Part shown: positions 1 to 4,657 of the stretch, in pieces
Numbering within the stretch: the first letter of the stretch is position 1
Layout of the letters: every line of letters starts with the position of its first letter
From: Blastococcus sp. CT_GayMR20
GTDB lineage: Bacteria > Actinomycetota > Actinomycetes > Mycobacteriales > Geodermatophilaceae
Assembly (NCBI RefSeq): GCF_004570345.1
Contig: NZ_SPQM01000184.1
Span: 1 to 7,810 of the forward strand
Direction: 5' to 3'
DNA: 7,810 nucleotides
Position numbers and translations under genes: made by a program
The notes under the pieces: generated by a model
What the model was told of the DNA's origin: nothing
The model's database searches: none
The model's input: the letters and a program-made list of their open reading frames with translations, nothing else

Positions 1-557
1 GATCTGCTGGCGACCACGGTCTGGGGCCGACGTCCCGGCGCGGGGACCGGCCGCACGGACGAAGACCGGGAGGCGGGGGCGGGTTCCTCGTCGCCGGCGA
101 GGCCGTCGAGGACCTCGCGGGCGAGCTCGGCGACCGGCCTCCCCGTCGACCGCGCCTCGCGACGCAGCGACTCGAAGGCCACCCGTGCGCTGGTGCCGTG
201 CCGCTCGGCGAGGACGCCGATCGCCCGCTCGGTGGAGACCCGGGCGGCCAGTGCGTGCTCGAGCTGGGCGACCGTGCGCTCGAGGGCGGCCACGCGCGCG
301 TCCACCGGGTCGTCGTCCGCCGGGTTGCCCGTCGCGCCCCGGGCCGAGCGGCGCGCGGTCCGGTCGGGCTCGATCAGCGCGCCGAACTCCTCGGCGACGA
401 GGTCGGCCAGGGAGAGGCCCTCGACGAGGTCGGCGGCGTCCTGGACACCACCCGGCGAGACCACGGCCCAGCCGCGGGCGGTCCGGGTCAGCGCGACCGG
501 AGGTGCGGCGGACGGGCAGGCGTCAGCCGTGGGAGAGGGCTCGTTCCCCGAGCTCAT
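1..557 (-). CDS. ANTAR-domain protein, mirror copy, 3'-truncated
   Basis: Mirror duplicate of the ANTAR gene at the right edge: an open frame of 185 codons from ATG at 557, with the same ANTAR core (residues about 88-152) and the same truncation at the window end. It is part of the arm judged to be the fold-back copy, so it is not evidence for a second gene in the genome. Confidence 0.75.
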   Translation of the reverse strand, partial: MSSGNEPSPTADACPSAAPPVALTRTARGWAVVSPGGVQDAADLVEGLSLADLVAEEFGALIEPDRTARRSARGATGNPADDDPVDARVAALERTVAQLEHALAARVSTERAIGVLAERHGTSARVAFESLRREARSTGRPVAELAREVLDGLAGDEEPAPASRSSSVRPVPAPGRRPQTVVASR

Positions 558-628
558 TCCGACGGCCCCCGCACTGGTCAACGGTCCCACGGACCGGAGG
601 ATCTCGGCGCCGCGTTCGCGGCCCGCTG

Positions 629-646
629 AGGGGCGATCATGCCCCT
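629..646 (-). terminator. Short hairpin downstream of mrx1, mirror copy
   Basis: Mirror of the AGGGGC/GCCCCT stem described in the right arm. It lacks a U-tract, so termination is doubtful. Confidence 0.22.
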
Positions 647-677
647 TCGAGGGCCGTGGAGCGGGGATCATCTGCGC

Positions 678-953
678 TCAGGCCTCCGCCGGGCGGCTGA
701 GCTGGGCCTTCACCTGGTCGATGCTGGGGTTGGTCAGGGCGCTGCCGTCGGCGAAGAGCAGGGTCGGCACGGTGCGGTTCCCGCCGTTGGCCTGCATGAC
801 CAGCTCGGCCGCCGAGGGGTCCTGCTCGATGTCGACCTCGGCGTACTCGATGCCTTCGCGCTGCATGAGCTTCTTCAGGCGCACGCAGTAGCCGCACCAC
901 GTCGTCGTGAACATGGTGACGGGGGCGGCATCGGGCAGGGGCGCGGCGGTCAT
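678..953 (-). CDS. mrx1: Mycoredoxin-1-like glutaredoxin, mirror copy
   Basis: Identical 91-residue protein to the right-arm mrx1, with CGYC at residues 20-23 and TVP at 61-63. The start is ATG at 953 with GGGAGGA at 962-968. It is intact within this arm and again divergent from the neighbouring uvrD2, but it belongs to the duplicated fold-back arm. Confidence 0.88.
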   Translation of the reverse strand: MTAAPLPDAAPVTMFTTTWCGYCVRLKKLMQREGIEYAEVDIEQDPSAAELVMQANGGNRTVPTLLFADGSALTNPSIDQVKAQLSRPAEA

Positions 954-986
954 CGAGGGGATCCTCCCTGGTCGTGCGGAGCGGGT

Positions 987-1004
987 CCACCCCCGGGAGG
1001 GTGG
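987..1004 (-). other. Hairpin in mrx1 5' untranslated region, mirror copy
   Basis: Mirror of the CCACCC/GGGTGG stem with 6-base loop described in the right arm. Confidence 0.22.
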
Positions 1005-1023
1005 CACGCCGGGTGTAGAAGGC

Positions 1024-1049
1024 AACGCCGTGTTCCTGGGGATGCTTCC
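1024..1049 (-). promoter_or_regulatory. Candidate sigma-R/SigH-type promoter for mrx1, mirror copy
   Basis: On the minus strand, GGAAG-N18-GTT, the same site as in the right arm, 70 bp upstream of the mrx1 ATG. Confidence 0.32.
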
Positions 1050-1091
1050 CCGGATCGTCCGACGCGGCTGGGAGGATCGGTCCGACCACAT

Positions 1092-1112
1092 CCGTCCGGG
1101 AGTTCCGGACGG
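1092..1112. promoter_or_regulatory. Inverted repeat upstream of uvrD2, mirror copy
   Basis: CCGTCCGG-N5-CCGGACGG, 31 bp before the uvrD2 ATG of this arm. Same candidate operator or leader hairpin as in the right arm. Confidence 0.38.
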
Positions 1113-1143
1113 CGCCGCCACACGGACACGGGAGGAGCCTGCG

Positions 1144-3153
1144 ATGACGTCAGTGGACAGCGGGATCCGGTCCCGCGCCGAGGCCGTCCTCGCCGCCCTG
1201 GACGACGAGCAGCGCACGGCCGCGCAGGCCGTCACCGGCCCCGTCTGCATTCTCGCCGGTGCCGGCACCGGCAAGACCCGCACCATCACCCACCGCATCG
1301 CCTACGGCGTGCACACCGGTGTCTACGTGCCCGAGCAGGTGCTCGCCGTGACCTTCACGGCCCGCGCCGCTGGTGAACTGCGCGGCCGCCTGGCAGCTCT
1401 GGACGTCGGAGGAGTGCAGGCGCGCACCTTCCACGCCGCGGCGATGCGCCAGCTGCGCTACTTCGCCCCGCGGGTGCTCGGCGGGCCCATGCCGTCGCTC
1501 GTCGAGAACAAGCTGCGGCTCGTGGCGACCGCGGCGTCCCGGTCGCGGCTGTCGACCGACCGGACCAGCCTCCGTGACCTCGCCAGCGAGATCGAGTGGG
1601 CCAAGACGACCCTCGCCACGCCCGACGACTACCCGGCGCGGGCCAAGGCGGCCGGCCGGGAACCGCCGTTCGAGGCGTCCGCCGTCGCGGCGGTCTACGC
1701 CAGCTACGAGTCGGCGAAGCAGCGCGACGGCGCGCTGGACTTCGAGGACCTCCTGCTGGTGACCGCCTACGCGCTCGAGGAGCACCCGGCCGTCGCCCGG
1801 GAGGTGCGCGGTCAGTACCGCCACTTCGTCGTCGACGAGTACCAGGACGTCAACCCGCTGCAGCAGCGGCTGCTGGACGCCTGGCTCGGCGGGCGGGCCG
1901 AGATCTGCGTCGTCGGCGACCCCAACCAGACCATCTACTCCTTCACCGGGGCCGACCCCGACTACCTGCTCGGTTTCGCCGACCGCTATCCCGACGCCGA
2001 GGTCGTGAAGCTGGAGCGGGACTACCGGTCGACGCCGCAGGTCGTCGCGCTCGCCAACCGGCTGATCGGCCAGGCGCCGAAGCGCAAGGGACTGCCCGGG
2101 CTCCGACTGCTCGGTCAGCGACCCGATGCGGCCGAGCCCACGTTCGTGGAGCACCCGGACGAGCCGGCCGAGGCCGCCGCCGTGGCAGCCCGCTGCAAGG
2201 CGCTCATCGACGAGGGCACCCCGGCGGCGGAGATCGCCGTCCTGTTCCGGATCAACGCGCAGTCCCAGGTCTACGAGGCCGCGCTGGCCGACGTGGGCGT
2301 GCCCTACGTCCTCAAGGGCGGGGAGCGGTTCTTCGAGCGCCCCGAGGTGCGCGAGGCGGTGCTGCTGCTGCGGGGCGCGGCGGCCGGGGGCAGCGACCCG
2401 GGGGCGCTGGTCCCCACGGTCCGCGACGTCCTGGCCTCCACCGGCTGGGTCGAGCACCGCCCACCGGCCGGCGGCGCGGCGCGCGACCGCTGGCAGTCGC
2501 TCGCCGCACTGGTGGACCTCGCCGTCGACCTGGTGGCGGACAACCCCACCCTCGACCTGGCCGGCTTCGTCCAGCACCTCGCCGAGCGCGCGAACGCCCA
2601 GCACGCGCCCACCGTCCAAGGGGTGACGCTCGCGTCCATGCACGCGGCCAAGGGCCTGGAGTGGGACGCGGTGTTCGTCGTGGGACTGGTGGACGGCGTC
2701 GTCCCCATCGCCCAGTCGCTGTCGCGGCCGGAGGCGGTCGAGGAGGAGCGGCGGCTGCTCTACGTCGCCGTCACCCGTGCGCGCGAGCAGCTGACCCTCT
2801 CCTGGTCGCTGGCCCGCAACCCCGGCGCCAAGCGGTCACGACCGCGCAGCCGCTTCCTGACCGGACTGGCCCCCGAGTCGACGGCGACGGCGCCACCGGC
2901 CCGCCGGGCCGGCAAGAAGCAGAAGATCGTCCTCGAGGGCGAGGCCGGTCAGATCTTCGAGCGGCTGCGCGCGTGGCGCAGCCAGGCCGCGCAGTCCCAG
3001 TCGGTGCCCGCGTACGTGGTCTTCACCGACGCGACCCTGCAGGCGATCGCGGAGACCCGGCCGGCGAACCTCCGGGAGCTGTCCGGGCTGCCGGGGATCG
3101 GCGCCCGGAAGCTCGAGCTCTACGGCGAGGACGTGCTCGCGGCCCTGGCATGA
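1144..3153 (+). CDS. uvrD2: UvrD2 helicase with HRDC domain, mirror copy
   Basis: Identical 669-residue protein to the right-arm uvrD2, with all seven SF1 motifs and the C-terminal HRDC domain intact. It starts ATG at 1144 after GGAGGAG at 1131-1137. An in-frame ATG at 907 exists, but the added 79 residues have no helicase character and overlap mrx1 antisense. It lies in the arm judged to be the fold-back copy. Two full uvrD2 genes in opposite orientation with no divergence would be very unusual in an actinomycete genome. Confidence 0.9.
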   Translation: MTSVDSGIRSRAEAVLAALDDEQRTAAQAVTGPVCILAGAGTGKTRTITHRIAYGVHTGVYVPEQVLAVTFTARAAGELRGRLAALDVGGVQARTFHAAAMRQLRYFAPRVLGGPMPSLVENKLRLVATAASRSRLSTDRTSLRDLASEIEWAKTTLATPDDYPARAKAAGREPPFEASAVAAVYASYESAKQRDGALDFEDLLLVTAYALEEHPAVAREVRGQYRHFVVDEYQDVNPLQQRLLDAWLGGRAEICVVGDPNQTIYSFTGADPDYLLGFADRYPDAEVVKLERDYRSTPQVVALANRLIGQAPKRKGLPGLRLLGQRPDAAEPTFVEHPDEPAEAAAVAARCKALIDEGTPAAEIAVLFRINAQSQVYEAALADVGVPYVLKGGERFFERPEVREAVLLLRGAAAGGSDPGALVPTVRDVLASTGWVEHRPPAGGAARDRWQSLAALVDLAVDLVADNPTLDLAGFVQHLAERANAQHAPTVQGVTLASMHAAKGLEWDAVFVVGLVDGVVPIAQSLSRPEAVEEERRLLYVAVTRAREQLTLSWSLARNPGAKRSRPRSRFLTGLAPESTATAPPARRAGKKQKIVLEGEAGQIFERLRAWRSQAAQSQSVPAYVVFTDATLQAIAETRPANLRELSGLPGIGARKLELYGEDVLAALA

Positions 3154-3164
3154 CGCCGGGCTCC

Positions 3165-3207
3165 GGACCGCCGACGGCTCGGTACCGAGGGCGACGGCAG
3201 GCGGTCC
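3165..3207 (+). terminator. Hairpin structure downstream of uvrD2, mirror copy
   Basis: GGACCGCC (3165-3172) pairs with GGCGGTCC (3200-3207) around the palindrome CTCGGTACCGAG (3178-3189). No U-tract follows. Confidence 0.33.
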
Positions 3208-3244
3208 TCCCTGAACTGTGCGACACCTCTGGAGGAAGTCGCCG

Positions 3245-3281
3245 TTAATTCGATTGACCCCGCTCCGACGGCGGTCATAGT
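3245..3281 (+). promoter_or_regulatory. WhiB7-type promoter, mirror copy
   Basis: TTAATT (3245-3250), a 3-base gap, TTGACC (3254-3259), a 16-base spacer, CATAGT (3276-3281). Same site as in the right arm, 79 bases before the upstream ORF. Confidence 0.65.
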
Positions 3282-3310
3282 GTCTCGCCACACACGAGCT
3301 GCACCCCAGC

Positions 3311-3333
3311 GCTCCCGGCCGCCCGGCCGGAGC
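3311..3333 (+). other. Leader hairpin, mirror copy
   Basis: GCTCC/GGAGC plus GGCC/GGCC stem with one bulged C, just before the upstream ORF ribosome site at 3344-3353. Confidence 0.38.
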
Positions 3334-3359
3334 GAGAGCCGGAGAGGAGGGGGCAACTG

Positions 3360-3650
3360 ATGATCACCACGACGTGGACCAACGCCCCCGCCGACCTCCT
3401 CGGCCTGGGCGGCAATGCCATGCGTCCGTGCTCCGCCGCTCTCAGCGGCAGCGCTGTGCCCGCTGACGTCGCCATGATCGCGCCCTTCGGCGCGGTCCAG
3501 GGGACGGGTCTGCCCATCGGCGGCACCGTCGTCCGCGTTCGCGAGGCCTTCCCGCAGACCGGCACCCCGAACCTCACCCACAACTACATCGGTGCCAAGA
3601 ACGACGGCACCAGCCTCGGGATCCACACCCGGGGGAGACCGCTGAGCTGA
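3360..3650 (+). CDS. Upstream ORF of whiB7 leader, mirror copy
   Basis: Identical 96-codon frame to the right-arm upstream ORF, with ATG at 3360 preceded by GAGGAGGGGG and the stop 20 bases before the terminator stem. In this arm the downstream whiB7 is only a 16-codon stub, so the regulatory unit is incomplete. Confidence 0.65.
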   Translation: MITTTWTNAPADLLGLGGNAMRPCSAALSGSAVPADVAMIAPFGAVQGTGLPIGGTVVRVREAFPQTGTPNLTHNYIGAKNDGTSLGIHTRGRPLS

Positions 3651-3670
3651 CGCTCGACCGGTCCTCCTCG

Positions 3671-3714
3671 AGGCCGCGGAACCCGAACCCGGGATCCGCG
3701 GCCTTTCTCTTTGT
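3671..3714 (+). terminator. whiB7 leader attenuator terminator, mirror copy
   Basis: AGGCCGCGGA (3671-3680) pairs perfectly with TCCGCGGCCT (3695-3704), followed by a U-rich run through 3714. Same structure as in the right arm. Confidence 0.8.
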
Positions 3715-3782
3715 CTGCGGCACCCGGTCCCGACCACCGGTCGGCGGGTTCCCGCCCGCTCGCCGGCGAACAGATCGCAGAC
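3713..3782 (+). other. Structured leader segment before whiB7 start, mirror copy
   Basis: GTCTGCG (3713-3719) can pair with CGCAGAC (3776-3782), closing a folded region just before the ribosome site AAGGAGGA at 3789-3796. Confidence 0.28.
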
Positions 3783-3802
3783 GAGAACAAGGAGGAGCGG
3801 CA

Positions 3803-3850
3803 GTGCAGCAGACGATCGCCCGCCCGACGTCCCACCGCCGACCCGGGCTC
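3803..3850 (+). pseudogene. whiB7: whiB7 start fragment (16 codons), mirror copy
   Basis: A GTG start with AAGGAGGA 6 nt upstream gives MQQTIARPTSHRRPGL, identical to the right-arm whiB7 N-terminus. At 3851 the sequence switches to the antisense strand of whiB7 codons 17-52. The frame then stays open to 4237, but everything after residue 16 is loop antisense and mirrored leader, with no WhiB features. This stub is the main evidence that the left arm is the derived copy. Confidence 0.85.
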
Positions 3851-3960
3851 TCGGCGAACCACAGCTCCGGGTCCTCGACCCGGCACGGCAGGGGACGCCG
3901 CACCGGTGCAGGGCTCACCGGGGTGTGGGGCCGCCTCGGGGGAAACCCCCCGGTCCAGGG
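3851..3960. other. 110-bp unique loop between the palindrome arms
   Basis: This is the only single-copy sequence in the window. Position 3851 (t) and its mirror 3960 (g) do not pair, which marks the end of the arms. On the minus strand the loop encodes WhiB7 residues 17-52 plus two bases of codon 53, including the first Fe-S cysteine and the motif DPELWFA. On the plus strand it gives only an Arg/Gly-rich chimeric reading with no family resemblance. Confidence 0.95.
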
Positions 3961-4008
3961 GAGCCCGGGTCGGCGGTGGGACGTCGGGCGGGCGATCGTC
4001 TGCTGCAC
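3851..4008 (-). CDS. whiB7: WhiB7-like transcription regulator, N-terminal part only (broken at palindrome junction)
   Basis: A GTG start at 4008 with AAGGAGGA at 4015-4022 (6-nt spacing) opens a frame of 52 native codons before the break. The visible protein has a Pro/Arg-rich N-terminus, then LPCRVEDPELWFA, with C42 as the first of four expected [4Fe-4S] cysteines. LPC-V-DP-LWFA followed by E-S-P is typical of WhiB7. With uvrD2 upstream on the same strand and the attenuated leader, the whiB7 identity is strong. WhiB7 binds the housekeeping sigma factor and activates intrinsic antibiotic-resistance genes. Missing from the window are the other three cysteines, the Gly-rich turn and the AT-hook. 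After 3851 the frame enters the copied arm and reads GRRWDVGRA, which is artefactual. The segment before C42 is about 20 residues longer than in M. tuberculosis WhiB7. An in-frame GTG at residue 31 is possible but lacks a good ribosome site. Confidence 0.88.
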
Positions 4009-4028
4009 TGCCGCTCCTCCTTGTTCTC

Positions 4029-4098
4029 GTCTGCGATCTGTTCGCCGGCGAGCGGGCGGGAACCCGCCGACCGGTGGTCGGGACCGGGTGCCGCAGAC
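4029..4098 (-). other. Structured segment between attenuator and whiB7 start
   Basis: GTCTGCG at its 5' end pairs with CGCAGAC at its 3' end (7 bp), enclosing further self-complementary pieces such as GGCGGG-TT-CCCGCC. It ends just before the whiB7 ribosome binding site (AAGGAGGA, 4015-4022), so it would leave that site exposed. It may simply be a folded leader; the 5' strand of the stem overlaps the terminator's U-rich tail. Confidence 0.3.
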
Positions 4099-4140
4099 AA
4101 AGAGAAAGGCCGCGGATCCCGGGTTCGGGTTCCGCGGCCT
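4097..4140 (-). terminator. Intrinsic terminator (attenuator) in the whiB7 leader
   Basis: Read on the minus strand: a perfect 10-bp stem AGGCCGCGGA / TCCGCGGCCT, a 14-base loop that can add CCCG/CGGG pairing, then TTTCTCTTTGTC. It sits between the upstream ORF stop and the whiB7 ribosome binding site, so it would stop whiB7 transcription by default and be relieved when translation of the upstream ORF is perturbed. I could not identify a unique antiterminator pairing; CGGCCT in the early upstream ORF is a weak candidate partner for the 5' half-stem. Confidence 0.85.
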
Positions 4141-4160
4141 CGAGGAGGACCGGTCGAGCG

Positions 4161-4451
4161 TCAGCTCAGCGGTCTCCCCCGGGTGTGGATCCCGAGGCTG
4201 GTGCCGTCGTTCTTGGCACCGATGTAGTTGTGGGTGAGGTTCGGGGTGCCGGTCTGCGGGAAGGCCTCGCGAACGCGGACGACGGTGCCGCCGATGGGCA
4301 GACCCGTCCCCTGGACCGCGCCGAAGGGCGCGATCATGGCGACGTCAGCGGGCACAGCGCTGCCGCTGAGAGCGGCGGAGCACGGACGCATGGCATTGCC
4401 GCCCAGGCCGAGGAGGTCGGCGGGGGCGTTGGTCCACGTCGTGGTGATCAT
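4161..4451 (-). CDS. Upstream ORF (candidate leader peptide) of whiB7
   Basis: A 96-residue frame lying wholly between the whiB7-type promoter and the intrinsic terminator. It starts ATG at 4451 with a strong GAGGAGGGGG at 4458-4467, 6 nt upstream. Only nine of 96 codons end in A or T, as expected for real coding sequence in this genome. The protein begins MITTTWTNAPADLL, has one cysteine, no clear signal peptide or membrane segment, and ends GIHTRGRPLS; I recognise no family. Its stop lies 20 bases before the terminator stem, the geometry expected if a stalled ribosome alters terminator folding. Family knowledge: whiB7/wblC leaders use an upstream ORF to sense translation-inhibiting drugs. 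At 96 codons it is long for a pure leader peptide, so it could also be a functional small protein. Confidence 0.7.
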   Translation of the reverse strand: MITTTWTNAPADLLGLGGNAMRPCSAALSGSAVPADVAMIAPFGAVQGTGLPIGGTVVRVREAFPQTGTPNLTHNYIGAKNDGTSLGIHTRGRPLS

Positions 4452-4477
4452 CAGTTGCCCCCTCCTCTCCGGCTCTC

Positions 4478-4500
4478 GCTCCGGCCGGGCGGCCGGGAGC
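4478..4500 (-). other. Strong leader hairpin before the upstream ORF
   Basis: GCTCC pairs with GGAGC and, after one bulged C, GGCC pairs with GGCC around a 4-base loop. It lies between the predicted transcription start and the upstream ORF's ribosome binding site at 4458-4467. It may stabilise the leader or be one element of the attenuator; its role is not known. Confidence 0.4.
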
Positions 4501-4529
4501 GCTGGGGTGCAGCTCGTGTGTGGCGAGAC

Positions 4530-4566
4530 ACTATGACCGCCGTCGGAGCGGGGTCAATCGAATTAA
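4530..4566 (-). promoter_or_regulatory. WhiB7-type promoter for the leader/whiB7 transcript
   Basis: Read on the minus strand: AT-rich TTAATT (4561-4566), a 3-base gap, -35 TTGACC (4552-4557), a 16-base spacer, and -10 CATAGT (4530-4535). An AT-rich block about 3 bp upstream of -35 is the hallmark of promoters activated by WhiB7 with the housekeeping sigma factor, including whiB7's own promoter in mycobacteria. The block is the most AT-rich patch in this GC-rich window. Transcription would start about 515 bases before the whiB7 start codon. Confidence 0.7.
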
Positions 4567-4603
4567 CGGCGACTTCCTCCAGAGGTGTCGCACAGTTCAG
4601 GGA

Positions 4604-4646
4604 GGACCGCCTGCCGTCGCCCTCGGTACCGAGCCGTCGGCGGTCC
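4604..4646 (-). terminator. Hairpin structure downstream of uvrD2
   Basis: Starting 11 bases after the uvrD2 stop, GGACCGCC and GGCGGTCC (8 bp) enclose a perfect 12-base palindrome, CTCGGTACCGAG. No U-tract follows. It may end or pause uvrD2 transcription before the separate whiB7 promoter, but terminator function is inferred only from position and structure. Confidence 0.35.
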
Positions 4647-4657
4647 GGAGCCCGGCG

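Larger units (their letters stand above)
1..3850. repeat. Left arm of the inverted repeat (judged the fold-back copy)
   Basis: This is an exact mirror of 3961-7810 as far as can be checked by eye and by translation. It is judged the derived copy because its whiB7 start (3803-3850) runs into antisense sequence at 3851, while the opposite junction (3960/3961) is a sensible in-frame continuation of whiB7 on the minus strand. The features listed in this arm are duplicates and should not be counted as extra genes. A natural inverted duplication is possible but less likely given zero visible divergence and identical outer ends. Confidence 0.95.

Noticed and set aside
1..10. GATC at both window ends, suggesting a BglII or Sau3AI clone boundary
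   Set aside because: A palindrome must have matching ends, so this is one coincidence, not two. Internal AGATCT (near 1901 and 2951) and other GATC sites are uncut.
907..1143. Extended N-terminus for uvrD2 from ATG 907 (mirror: ATG 6904)
   Set aside because: The extra 79 residues overlap mrx1 antisense, resemble no helicase sequence, and the ATG at 1144 has a good ribosome site and the normal family start.
1150..2643. Long minus-strand open frame (497 codons) opposite uvrD2, and its mirror at 5168-6661
   Set aside because: It is antisense to a clear helicase gene and exists because high GC content suppresses stop codons. The translation is Gly/Arg/Val-rich with no domain.
1596..3248. 550-codon plus-strand frame overlapping uvrD2 in another phase, and its mirror at 4563-6215
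   Set aside because: Arg/Gly/Ala-rich out-of-phase reading of uvrD2, with no family features or plausible start.
3245..3802. Metabolite riboswitch in the long leader before whiB7
   Set aside because: No known aptamer consensus is recognised. An upstream ORF followed by an intrinsic terminator is the established arrangement for whiB7/wblC and explains the leader length.
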